A DNA stretch of 64,000 nt from assembly GCA_946699065.1 (NCBI GenBank), contig CAMPDV010000091.1, positions 248,001 through 312,000 of the forward strand, read 5' to 3'. Positions 46,596 to 59,320 of the stretch are shown here, piece after piece. Below the pieces are notes generated by a model. That model did not search any database. It was not told the DNA's origin and worked only from the letters and a program-made list of their open reading frames with translations. Within the stretch, counting starts at the first letter, position 1, and the number at the start of each line of letters is the position of its first letter. The position numbers and the translations under genes were made by a program. This DNA is from Loxodes magnus. Its lineage: Eukaryota > Ciliophora > Karyorelictea > Loxodida > Loxodidae.

Positions 46596-49400
46596 CAACT
46601 TTAATTAAATCTAATATGCATCTATTTTTCTTATTTATTTACATAATGAAACTTATTTTATAATCTTATGTCTAGCTTATGTTAAGCAAATCTTTTATTT
46701 AAACTTTTAAATTTATTAAATTCCTTTATACAAGTTTTTTTCATATCCTTTTGATTTTTACCTTCTTATTTTAAATTTCCTTATAGTTTCTGGTAGAATC
46801 TAATATTATTTCCACTTTTGAAGAAAGAATAAAAGGTTTTAGTTTGATGTTCCTCTTTTAATCCTTTTATCCCTAATATAAAATCTAGTTTAAACACTTT
46901 AATTTAGCAGTTAGAATCTAGATGAATTCTATAAACTTAATTAAAAATTTGGTTGTTCTGATTGAAGCTTTTCTACATAATCGGAGGCTTTCTAAAAATA
47001 AAATAAAACAAATCTAAAATAAATGTAAAACTTAAGATTTAAACTGAGAACTGTTACTCTACTAAATACGTTGATGGTTAGTATTTTTAAATTGTTCAAC
47101 TGTTTTTTAGCTATTATTAAATTTAGAAGATCTAGTACTTTTAAAGGAATTTATTAAAGAGCTATTATTCAACTTTATTTTCATTCTTTATTTCATACAA
47201 AGTGAGCATTTTTAGTAAAACTTTTTAATTTTTAAGCAGAATAAAAAGAGTAGAAAATTATGAAGAAAGTAAAGCCTAAAAGGCCAATTGTCTAAACTAG
47301 ATTTGAAACTGTATAGCATATTACTAAATATATAAGATAGTAGGTAAAAGCTTTAATTAAACTTAGATATAAATTTTCTTCCTCAAATACATTTGCAAAT
47401 ATTTAATAAACATAACTACATGGATCAAATAAGTGTTAGTTGTATCAATTTCTATAAATTAGATTTTAACTTAAATAAATATGTCAAAAGCTTCTTAAAA
47501 TAAGCATTATTAGCCTTTCTATTTAAAGCATCATATAATAATTAGATAAATTTTTATTTGTGAGAAGGAAAATTTTGATATGCAATATCTAAATAAATTA
47601 ATAGATGCCTCAAATAGTAAATTGAGATATTTTAAACAGCTTCTAAAGGTTAACGATAAAATTGATTTATTAAAGGTATTTAAATGAATATCTAGCTTAG
47701 AATTAATGATTGGATACTTTAATTTTAATGATAAACTGACTATCTAAAAGATTTCTACATTTTGCTTGATATTATTATACATTCTTTATTAGACTCATCT
47801 AAAATATCCAATATCAATAAAGTTTAATCTTTTCATATGATTTGAATACTGATTTAGTCAGATAAATTAAATCTATAATTATTATCATAATAATATTAAA
47901 ATAAAGCTAAATAAACTCTATCAATTATAATTTTGAACTAGTAAAGCTTCAAGCTTAGTTTTGCTGTATTAGTAGACAACAAAATTATATTTGTTTTATT
48001 TATTTGATAACTAAAGAAATACAATCATACTTATTTAGGATTTCGAAATATACTTATTAAAATATGCTTAATCTATTTAGGACTAATTTAGAATCACTTA
48101 TTCATTTATATAGTTAATAATATAAGATTATTTAAAGAAGAAAGCTTCATTACTTAATTATATTTATATCAATCTTCCTTTAATTTTAGTATTTTAAATT
48201 ATTATATCTCCATAAAATACTAACATATCCATACATTCTATTTTAAATAGTCAAACCAATTATTTTCTTAAGCAAAGTTATTAGTAATAATTATAGATGC
48301 AGGTATTAATAATAAAGCTTTAAATCATATAAAGTATATTCCTTAAGTTATTAATACATATAAGCTAGCTTCATTCAGCTAAGAAAAATAACAAAAATAC
48401 TTTAAAAGCTAAATTAACTTAAATAAAGCTTTAATTTTATTTCTCACTAGATTATTCTTACGCTTAATAAGTAGACTTATCATTATTTTAAATCTCTTTA
48501 ACAGTTTATAATTAATTTCTTATTTAACGTTATTTCTTTAGAGTTTATATCTGAACTCCCTTAATTCTACCTTACTTAAGCATTATTTTTCATTAATCAA
48601 ACATGTAATGATCGATACATTTACATTTCATTTAAATTTCTTTTTAATTAAAATATTGAATAACTAAAGGTAGAATGAAGCTATCATTCAAATTTAAACT
48701 AATTAATTGTAATTAAAATTATATTCTCTTTAACTAAATAAAATTATGAAAGACTTCTTATCTTATTTATCTTTTAAAAGCTTCTAAGTATAAAATTTAC
48801 TAATTTATTCTAAGACTGAAAGAGGAATTATAATTATAACTATGCTAAGCTTATTACTCTTTTAGATTTTATATTTAAGATACTTAATTTTAAAAATTAT
48901 GCTTTATATTTATACTAAGCAACATTTAGTTTAAAATAAGATCAGTCTTAATTATTTAAAATGCTAATTTCATTAACTCCTAAATTCTTTAGAAGTAGAA
49001 AGCAAAATGATGAACTTAATGTAGTATAAACAAATTACTATATGTCTTTAAGTAATTTTTATATTAAGTAACTTTAGCAATAAGCATAGTTACACTGAAA
49101 ATCCTTCAAACTTAGCTTCTTATTAAGAATTATTAAATTTGTATTTAACTAAAGAAATCTATATAGTATCACATCTCTTTTTAGGTTTTATGCTACTTAA
49201 TGTATAAAACCATTATATTTATTTCTAATTTCTAACTATTAAATAGGATATTATAATTTTATTAGACAAGAGAGCTTTTCATATTAATATGAAAAAGTAG
49301 GATAAAATCTATAAGTTAAATTTTAGGAAAGCTTTTAATTAAAGCAAAATAATTTATAAAGTTAGAAAAGATTTAAATTAAAAAAGGATAAATAAAATAA
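46596..49400. other. Downstream part of duplication block 2
   Basis: Diverged counterpart of 23.4-26.5 kb. No gene or RNA recognised. Confidence 0.5.
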
Positions 49401-51935
49401 ATTAACTGATTGACAAATTTTATAAATTAACTATATAAATCAAAAACAACTATCAAAATCAAAAAAATAGAGTTTATTTTAATAGCGTTTATATTAGCTA
49501 TTTTTTTAATTATGCAAAGAATCCTAAAATTTAAAAGAATATAATTTAATAAAAAATTTAAAGATTATCTTATTATAATTGCGTGCTACTTTAATTCAAA
49601 TTTCTAAATTAAAAAAGTATATTTCATAAATCTCATTATTTTTAAATTGTTGATAAAGTCAAAAATTAAAATATTAAAATTTTTTTAATTAGTTTAGATA
49701 AATACAAATAAAATAAAATTTTTAAATATAGCATTTAGTGGGTTTAAAGTTTTAAATAAAGATTTTTATGTTTTTTTATTCTTAGCACTTTTAATTAAAA
49801 AAAATTTAAATTTAAAATTTAATTTAAATTAGTTATCAAAATTAAATAAAATTAAAATAATTTCTTAATTTTTTTATAAAATTATAAAAATTATAAAAAA
49901 TAGTTATTATAAAGGAATATAATTAATTGTGCTCGAATAAAAATGATTCAAATAAATCTTTAAAAAATTATAGTTTACAAGATTTTAAATATCTTAACAT
50001 ATCATAATGCTTTAAAATAATGAAGGCAGTTTGCTATATTTTGAAATAATGAAGTAATCTTAAGAAACTACAATTAATAATTTTAATTCCTTAAAATTAT
50101 AATATTTATTTATTTAAACAATAAACTATTATTTTTTCTTAAATTTACTTTTTATAGATTTATTTTAATTTATTGAAATAGACAAATTTTTTTAATTAAT
50201 ATAGATTATTTCCTTAATAATCTTAAACGTAATTAATTTTTTTAATTTTAAACTTTTTATAAATTTCTTTAAATTATAAAATTTTTATTTAAATGAAAAA
50301 TATTAAAATTTATATAGATAATTTTATTTAATTATAATGCTAAACTAAATTTCTTTAATTTTTTTATATATTTTCAAAATAAAATTTCCCAGAATTCAAA
50401 AATAATAATTATTATTTTTCAAAAAATGACAAATAAAAAATTTGAATTATTAGATTTTTAAATTTAAAATTCAAATTAAATCTATAATTTATCTCCAACA
50501 ATTGAAGTAGCTTAAAATTTTAATAGTTTAATCAGCATTAAAACTAATTTAGTTATTTGATAATAATAGTTTTATTTTATAATTTACTTTTTTTTCTTAA
50601 TATTCAAAAAATCATTTTTTAAGTTTAAATTTATTTATATTTTTTTAATTTCTCTTCATCTCAAACTATTTTAAACTTTTTTTGCTATAATTTTTATTTA
50701 CTTGTAGAATTATTTCTAAATTAGTTTAAATAAACTTCTTTTCAAAATAATTTAAATATAAATTATTCAATTTAATTTTGGTTTTCTATAAGATTATTTA
50801 CTGTTTTAATATAGGCTTAACCATAAAATAGTATCTTTAAAAATTAAAGATTCTAAAAAATTGTAAAATATTTAGCTATTGTTAGTGTAAATTAAATAAT
50901 TACTAATGATTATAATTTATAAGATAATTTAAATATTCTTTATAATTTTCATATTTTATACTTAATGATTTGAGTAATATTTTATTAATAAATTTATGTA
51001 AAGACCTAAAAATAAAATTTTATAATATTAATATTATCTTAATAGATTTATCTCAATTACTTTTAATTAAGAAATATTTTTCTAAAAATCACTTACAAAT
51101 AATATTTTAGATATTATATTTGCCAAGAATTTATTTAAGATTTATGAAGTATTTTACCAAATAAATAAAATTAAATTTTTCAATTCTTGATTTTATGTAG
51201 AAGACATCATTGAAAAGAAAATTTAAACAGTTCCTTATTAAAATAAAAAATAGTAAACTTAAACTTAAACCATGAATTTTGAGTTTGTAAAATTATTAAA
51301 AATAAATATATTTTAAGCAAAAATTAATACTAATTGATGAAAAACTTTATTTATTAATTTTTAATAAGATGCAAAGTTTTTTCTCAAAAAATGCTTAATA
51401 AAGAATAAAGTAAACGTTTCATTTGCAAAAATTTTTTATCAAAAACTTGTCTATTAAAAATTAAAATTAAAATGTTTATTTTAAAAAATTTATCTTGATA
51501 AATAGTTATTTTATTCATATAAAGAAATAAATTAGATTAAAACTTTAAAGGGAAAAATTATTAAAATAGTTAATATAAATTATAAATTTAGAATTAGTTA
51601 AAGAAAACTTTAAGTTTATGATAAATTAAATATTTAGTTAAAATTTTTCCCAATAATTATTTCGTAAAATTTAAAATGGAATTCGTTAGCTCAATTTTAA
51701 TAAAATATCTTCATTTTTTATTTGAAAATAAAGAAATTTTTTGTAAATATATTTTTTGGGCAATTTTTTGTTTATGTTTAATTTATAAAAAATTAATTAA
51801 AAATAATAAAAATAACTTTTTTTTAATTTTGAAAATGTTACAATTTTTTTATAGATCACAATATCATCTATTAGCAATTTAAAGAGCTAGTTTGATTTAA
51901 GATATTATAATATATAAGTATATTTAAAATTTAAT
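49401..51935. other. Very AT-rich stretch, 3' flank of otubain copy 3
   Basis: Among the poorest in G and C of the window. An ATG at 51676 opens a 68-codon frame without TAA or TAG, but its composition (Phe, Ile, Lys, Leu only) follows the base composition and nothing supports it as a gene. Confidence 0.5.
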
Positions 51936-53900
51936 TCATAGTTATTATTTTCTCTTTAAAGCCAACTTCTAAGCTTGAGCATATTTCTCTTATCCTACTG
52001 CCTTCTTTATTTCTTCATTTGTTAATATTCTTCCACATATCTAACAACTTACTTTTTAACCTCCTTCCTTATTATTCAACACTATCTTCCCTCCCGTCTT
52101 TTATATAACCCAATCTTCTAAACAATACTTACACATTGAATGATGACAGTCCAACTCTATTAAATACTGCTTCTCTATTTCCATTTAACAAACTTCACAT
52201 TTCTTTAACTTCGACTACTACATTTCTTCTATATTTTTCTTTATTTCTTATGATGTTTATAGTGTACTTTTATATGGAATATCAAATTATATATTAAATT
52301 ATTTAAATATTCTTACTTAGGACACTCTTATCCGTTTTTGTTAACTCTATGAAAAAAGGTTTATCTGGAAACTCTATGTTATAATTTTAAGGTAATTTAC
52401 TTTGATAAGTATATTTTTCACTTACTTAATCATATCCATCAGCATTCGATTGATCTTTAGAATATATTATATCATAGTGTCCTGGCTTAAATAAGATATA
52501 TAATAAAGGACATTTCCCTGCTATCTTCATCTACTCAAAAGACAGTGCTTCTTAATAGTTTCTATCAATTGTTACTATTTCTATCTTCACTTGTAATACT
52601 ACTTGAAGAGGTCCTACTCCTATTCCATCTGCTTCTTTTCCCATCGTTAAAACATTCTCGATCAGTTTCTAATAAGAAATTTAACAGAAAGGTTCGAAAT
52701 ATTCTCTATGAGACTCTAAGTAATTAGCAGTGAGAGATCTCATAGTTCAAACGAGAGCTTCATCTTAATCGTCTTTGTTATTTTGTAATTCTTCAGTTAA
52801 GAATTTCTAGATTTATTAGTAATTTTATTCCTTTTGTTGTTTTAAGTTTTATAAAAGTTGTAGGAAAACATTGTAAAGTCTTACATGTTAGTTGATTTAA
52901 GTTTAACTAGGTCTTATTTGATAATATCCCATTTTACTTTCTAGTTTATTAATGAAATCTTCTAGATGTTAAACAGGAGTAGTATATCTAGTTAGATGTT
53001 CGAGATAAGAGAATCCAACAGCTCGGAAGTAACAGTTTCCATCACCTCGAATACTTCTGTAAGAATCGAATAAATTTGATAGTTATTGAATGATGGCTTG
53101 AATGTTGTTATTATGTTTGAATTCGTTACTTAAATTTTTAAGAGATTTTCTTGGATAAATTTATAAAAGTAAAGTATTGGTAGTTTGTTGAGGAGGTTTA
53201 GGAGAGATATTTTCTTTTGGTTGAGTTTATTAAGAAGAGATAGATTTATCTTGTGAGTATAAGATTTCATTTTATTATATTTTTAGAATTTTATCTTTTT
53301 CTTATAATTAAGTTTATAAATGAAGCTGTTCGTCTTTTAAAGTTTCTGTTTAAACTTAGTATTAGATTTTTTATTATTATAAAGTGTTTATTTCTTGTGT
53401 CAACTATTTAATATGAGAATCATTCTTTATTTTTAAATTTTCTAGTTATTTTTTTTGATTTAAAAGATAGTTCTATTATTATTCTATTAACTACAGTTCT
53501 TGTTAGAATTTATTTTTTTCTTTTTTTAACTATATATTAACTTCTTGAATTACATCATATGCTCGCTAAATTTCTTAAATATTTTATTATAGTTATTAAT
53601 TTTCTAGACCACTATTTTTTAAGACTTATATTAGATCTTAATTCTTTTTTAATAACTAAATTTTTAAAAACTTACATCTTTGTACTTTCATTTTCAAATT
53701 CATTCTTTTTTTTCTATTTTGCTCTTTGCTTAACATAATATGCATATTAAAAAAAACTCGTTTGATTCGATATCTTCAGCATAAGTTATGTTTTCTTAGC
53801 ATTTCTCACAAAAATTATGGCCGCAACTAAACCCAGAAAAATTTGCTGGTTCTTAATTGCAATAATTACATAAAAGAGGCTTTTAGAATTCACAACCCAT
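51936..53900 (-). CDS. RING - coiled coil - otubain - RING protein, copy 3
   Basis: From the ATG at 53900 (MGCEFQKPLLC) on the minus strand. A complete N-terminal RING (CNYC, SCGHNFCEKC, CILC), a 20-nt intron at 53675-53656 after codon 75, then a coiled coil. The otubain domain reads GDGNCYFRAVGFSYLEHL, ALVWTMRSLTANYLESHREYF and KPGHYDIIYS, so Asp, Cys and His are kept. A C-terminal RING follows (CEVC, DCHHSMCKYC, CQIC) and the gene ends at TGA 51938-51936. Between about 52290 and 52400, after the protease, the frame that continues the protease differs from the frame of the last RING. This suggests one or two small indels or an unrecognised intron. The protease is clearly diverged from copies 1 and 2. 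The coiled coil is close to that of the gene at 63.2 kb. Confidence 0.8.
53656..53675 (-). other. 20-nt intron of otubain copy 3
   Basis: On the minus strand GTAAGTTTTTAAAAATTTAG, phase 0. Splicing joins ...KWKYKD to LLKKNQDLIQ and keeps the coiled-coil frame. Same position relative to the finger as in copies 1 and 5. Confidence 0.85.
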
Positions 53901-56140
53901 TATAATTAAATCAAAATGATTACGATATATAAATAATTTATATTGTAATAATTAATAACATTTTATTTATGAAAGGAAAAAGCATAAAAATTATTTTGTA
54001 ATTAATATTATAGTCAAAGTAATTATATCTTTTAGTTATTTAAATCACAACTATCATAAAAAATTTATTTTAGACTATTTTTATCTAATATTTTATTATA
54101 ATTATTATTTATTAAATTTTGATTTCATTAATACTTTTTAAATTAATATTTATTTAAAAATATGATTTTCATTATTAATAAATTTAGAATATAATATCTA
54201 ATTATTAATAATTTTAATTAGAATGTTTAAAGTTTTAATATAGAAAAATGTTTTGCAATATTATATTTAAAATAGCACTTTTTAGTTAGATAAAAATAAA
54301 TAAATTTGTTTCTTACTGATTTCTTTATTTTATTTTAAAGCAATTTTTAATATTTATGTAATATCGCGATTTTATTAATAAGCAATTATAATATATTAAT
54401 TATTAAAGGATCTATTAATTAAGGAGATTATTAAATTTTTTAGATTAAAAGAAAATATAATAATAAATACTATTATAAAAATTATGATCAAAATTGAATA
54501 AAAAATTTTATTTTTATTTATTTTAGAAATTTTATACATCTAAAATCGAAAAAAATTTCTTTCTTCTTAATTTTATTAAAATTTTAACAGTAAAGTTTAT
54601 TTTATAGCTTAATTTATGAATAATTTTATTTCATAATTTTTTAGTAATTATAAAAACTTATTAGTTATTTCTAGTTTTTGTAATATTCTCCTTTTTTATA
54701 AACATTTTAATTAAAATTATATGAAAACTTTTTTAATTTACTTCCATAACTTATATCAACCATTTTTCGCTTTTAGAGTTCAAATAAATGTATCTCTTTA
54801 AATATTTTGAAATACTTTTCTAAATATTACTATTAAGAGATTTTATCTTAATTTTTTACTTCTTTTATATACTAACTTAGCGAAGAAGTCTACTAACAGG
54901 AGTAAGGAGATTTTCTTTTAATTTTTTATAATTAAAATAAAAAAATTAATATAAAATCTAGGTTAAACTTCTTTAAAAATTAATTTTATATCCCAAACAA
55001 TTATTTATCATTTCATTAGAAACTAAATTTAATTCTTGCTTAAAATTTAAAAGTTCTCTTTTCAAAAATGTAAAAATTTCTAAAAAAATTTAATGAATAG
55101 GATGAGATGAAAATTAAGCAATAGAAGAGGAAATTTCTATTAATTAATCAATAATAAAATAATAATATGATGAAATAAGCATCGAGTAGTAAATGATTTT
55201 AACTTAATGAAGAATTTATAAAATTTTATTTATTTAATATAAGAATTTTTATTTTTATTATTATTAAATATTATTATGTTTTATTAACAAAATTTGCTTA
55301 TAATTAAGTTTTTATCTAAAAATATTTTTAATTAAAATATTTATTTTTAAATATCTTATTTTTGAGTTTATCTCATTTTTTCTTTTATTATTTAATGTGG
55401 ATTTACATCAAAAATATACCTTATTTTATTTTATACTCTTCATTTGGTAGAATATGTCTAAATTATTTTTTTGATAATATATGATTTTTACTTTTTTTAA
55501 AATAAACTTTGATATAAGTTCAACTATTATTATTTAAAACTTAGTTTAATTAACTTTGCTGAATTAAATTTTTATATAATTACAAAATAATTTTTATTAA
55601 TTTTAAATCTGAAAAATTAAGCAGAAAGCTTACACCTTAACTTTTAATAAAGCATATAAAATAAATATACATTTAATAAAAATCGTATACATTTTTAAAT
55701 ATTTAAAGATTCTATAATAGATAATATTTATTTATATTATTCTTTTATATAATACATTTAGTTAATTTTTATACTCTTTTCCTAATTTTTTTAATCATTG
55801 GAATTTTAAGAAGGAAATTTTTCTGATTTTTATATTAAAATCTACATTTTTTTTAATGTAAAATCTGCAAAGGTTTCTTTCATTTCTTATAAATTGTTTC
55901 TGTATATAATATGATATGGCTAATTAAATATTTAACTAACACTGGAATTAAAAAAATTTTAAATATCTTATTAAATTAAATTATAAGAATAAATAATTCA
56001 GAAATAAAAATTAAGAGTGTAAGACTGATATTTGCTTTATTTCTTAAAGCGCTTAAAATTTGTTTACTTATCAGTATAAATTTTCATAACAAGAAGATAG
56101 AAAGATACGAAAAATTTACGTCGAAGTTCTTAAATAACAG
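53901..56140. other. Very AT-rich stretch upstream of otubain copy 3
   Basis: No motif, repeat copy or structured RNA recognised. Confidence 0.5.
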
Positions 56141-56146
56141 GAATAT

Positions 56147-57000
56147 ATGACATCTTAATAATCCTAGTAAATTGAAAAAAAGTCAGAAGGAAAATATAAA
56201 CGCAAATACACATAATTCTCAAGAGAAATGGAAATAAAAGTATGCAAAAAATAATATAATATTAAAAAACCAAAAAGCCTTTCGAGTTTATTATGACTAA
56301 ATAAATTTAGAGTATAAAGATATTGCGTTATTAAACTAACATAAAAAACACAAAAAATTAAAGAAAACGAAATAATAAATAAAAATATTAAAAATTAATA
56401 AAAATACCTATACATCGTCCACAAGAGAATTTGAAATACATTTAAGGCTTAAAAGAAATTTTATATAATTGATATCTAAATTATGCAAAAAAAAAGCTAA
56501 CCTAATTAAAAATTGATAAACTAGATAGAATTAGCAAAAGTTAAAAAAAATTTCAAATTTAAGAGACGAAAAGAAATAAAGAAGGAAATAAAGTTCGAAA
56601 ATATATAATCAAAAATAATTTTTGTTTTGATTACAGTTTTATCATTATAAATAAATTTACAATTTTTTATATCTAAACCAAATACCATCCAACATTTTAA
56701 ATCTATAAATTTTGCCTTCAAAATTAGCAATCAGCTTACTTATTTTGTTTCAAAATTTATTATTTTTAGCATTTTACTTATTTTGAAAGTTCTAGCAGAA
56801 TCTTATGAATTTGCAGGCTTTTTACAATATCATCATTTAATTTTTTTATTATTGTCTATGCTGACTGAAATTCTGGTGCAATGTTCTTAGGATTATCAAG
56901 GGATATGCTTTTTAAAATAAAATTTCAGTAATCTTAATAAATCAGCTTATCTTTTAGTATTTTGCTCAAATCGAATATAAATATCTTTCATTTTATTATG
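56147..57000 (+). CDS. Candidate protein, basic N-terminus and hydrophobic C-terminus
   Basis: From the ATG at 56147 one frame reads MTSQQSQQIEKKSEGKYKRK. A Lys-rich region follows to about residue 170, then a hydrophobic part with SKFIIFSILLILKVLAESYE and LIFLLLSMLTEIL. The composition differs between halves in a way that random AT-rich DNA would not need to. There is no second copy or known domain to confirm it. Introns or frame breaks cannot be judged. Confidence 0.25.
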
Positions 57001-57157
57001 ATAACTTAAGTTTTTAAAGGATTTTCGTTTTTTTTTTTAAAGTCGTATAGAGATTAAGCTTGAAATTTGTTCCCTAAGTGTAATTAATTACAATATTATC
57101 TATTAATTTTCTTCTTATATATTTAGATTTTAAAAGAGCATTTATTAAAATAAATAA

Positions 57158-57470
57158 GGAGGATCAATCCTCCAACTGACATTGTTTTAAGATCTGGTAC
57201 CAGGAAGTACCGAAAAATAATCTCGGTAAGACCAAGATAGAACAAAAAGACTAAAGAGGCATAAAATAACGTTATTGATGTAAGATGCCAGATACTAAGA
57301 CCTCTAAGGAAGCATTCCTATCCCGTCCTATAGAAGACGAAACTCATAAAGGATGTTAGTACTGTATAATACTTAAAAAAATAATTTTTTTAACACTAAA
57401 ATTCTTTATTAAAGAACTGCGCGCCATTGAGGTGCTTCGCGTTCTCTAATCTTATTTTTTATTTATTTAA
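57158..57470 (+). repeat. SINE-like element made of successive hairpins, with shared 3' tail
   Basis: Opens with GGAGGAT-CA-ATCCTCC (57158-57173). Next comes GGTAC-CAGGAA-GTACC (57196-57211), overlapping ACCGA...TCGGT (57209-57227), then a palindrome AATAACGTTATT and GGAA-GCA-TTCC. It ends in the 3' hairpin (57414-57444) and a T/A-rich tail. The hairpin stem here is GAAC/GTTC where other copies have GAGC/GCTC, a paired change that keeps the base pair. The body is unlike repeat A. Possibly transcribed as a folded RNA. Confidence 0.6.
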
Positions 57471-57699
57471 AATTATTCTGGTTATGTTTTATCTTTTATC
57501 TGAGAGGCTTTTTAAAATTTCAATTTATATTATAATTTAACTTTTTCTGATTTTACATTGGAAGTAATGCAAATCTCTAAGATTAGATTTAAAGAGATTA
57601 TAAGTCTCTGCGAGATCCAAAATTTAATTTGAATTTATTATTAATATAAGTATCTAAAGATAATATTTTAATAAATAATAATAATTGAATATAATGATT

Positions 57700-58815
57700 T
57701 CACATAGTAATAAGTTAATTCCTTCAAAATTTATGTCTACTAGTTTTTTATATTTTACTTTTCCTGCAATTATACCTTTATGAATTTGGTATTTGAAAGC
57801 TTATTAATCCTCTTTTTCATTACTTATTGTTCTGCAACTCAATTAATCTCTTAATAAGAATTTTTCATGTTTTTGATTGCATATTCAAAGATTTATATTG
57901 CTTACATAATCTGCTTTTTTCTTTTTAAACCCCATCAGAAGGCCTATAAATTTTCATAAATTATAAAAATGCTTTGCCTTTTTAATCTTAACATTATCTT
58001 GAAAATCTTTATAAATATCTTATTTTTTTTGCTGTTTATAAAATCCAGAAAAATGCGAAAAATTTGGTAATGTAAATTTCAAATTTTTAGTTAACAGACT
58101 AATAGTAGTCAGATATTGTCTAGTAAGAACCAAGAGTTAAAAAAGACAAATTTATTGATGCTAGAAATTGAGTATTAAAGATTTTCCAAGTAATATTAAA
58201 AAGCTTGAGAATGTCTATGATCAAGAAATTAAATATCTATATTCCTTATTTGAACAAATTAAAATAAAAATTTAGTTATTAAAAGAGGAAAAACCAAAAT
58301 CTTAGATTGCTTCTGGAAAACAAAAGAAAGAATATCAAAATTTACTAAATTAAATCTAGAATTAATTAGAAGCCTCAAATGTCCAATCTTATGCTAACAA
58401 AAAAACTTTTGAAATAAATTCAACAATAAAATAAGAATAAATTTAATTTCAAGCTTAATTTCCTTTAAGATAAAAATATCAAATGAAAATAGAATAAAAT
58501 ATCTTGAGGAACTAAAAAAACTATCAACAATAATACAAAAGAAAAATAAAGAAATTTGAAATATGTAAAAAATTTTGGCATACATACTTGATTTATTGAA
58601 GATATAAGAAAATAAATAATAAAAAATGAAAAATGAAATAAAATGGAAAATACTTTGCAAAACTCTATTTAGCAACGATGGTGAAATCTAAAGAAAGAAA
58701 TAAATTTAAAAGGTATGGAGAGACGGTATTCAAAAAAAGTGAGAAGACGTGAAGATAAGCAATTATAAGAGAAAAAACTTTTTTTATTTTAAAGCATGAA
58801 AAAGCATAAGCTGAT
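57700..58815 (+). pseudogene. Degenerate zinc-knuckle-superfamily element
   Basis: Coiled-coil-like coding pieces (NIKKLENVYDQEIKYLYSLF; YLEELKKLSTIIQKKNKEI) are followed by LFSNDGEIQRKKQIQK. That stretch fits the DG-IY-KK motif placed after the knuckle in the related families. The pieces lie in more than one frame and no knuckle is seen. Assignment is tentative. Confidence 0.35.
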
Positions 58816-59320
58816 CGTGTTCCTAAAAAATTTTAGTTGATATTATTACTATTTTTGCTACTCTGTATTTCTAAACTCCTTTTCATACTAAATTACATTA
58901 AAATTTAAGGATAAACATAAATAATACCACTAAGAATGATTTAAAATTTCAGGCTGCTAATTTGCTTTTTTTAAAGTTAAAACATATTAATGATCAGTAA
59001 TGAAATTTACTAGTAATGTAATTTAATACTTCACAATTTTTGTTTTTTATCAGTATTTTTTGATTCTCAGATTGAATTCAGTTAAGCTCACTTAAATTTT
59101 TTATTAGATTTTACCTTTGAATTGAGAAATAAAGGGTTGTCTAAAGTTACCAAATTATATAAATCTTTAATCAAATTATTTTATTACTCAAATTACTAGA
59201 AGATGTATAAATAACTTTAATTTTTTAACCTTAAAGGTAACTATTTAATAATTAAAAAATATGATTTAAAATAAAGTTAAATAGCTACTCATATTTAAAT
59301 ATTTATATATATTTTATAAA

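Larger units (their letters stand above)
37700..49400. repeat. Old segmental duplication, block 2
   Basis: Partner of 15.3-26.5 kb (anchors listed there). It lacks the SINE-like insertion at 16.04 kb and carries a family I zinc-knuckle element at 39.6 kb that block 1 lacks. Divergence outside the polycystin gene is high, with many indels. Confidence 0.65.

Noticed and set aside
51676-51882. 68-codon frame without TAA/TAG
   Set aside because: Its amino-acid content only mirrors the base composition, and absence of TAA/TAG is not expected for genes in this code. No copy or motif supports it.
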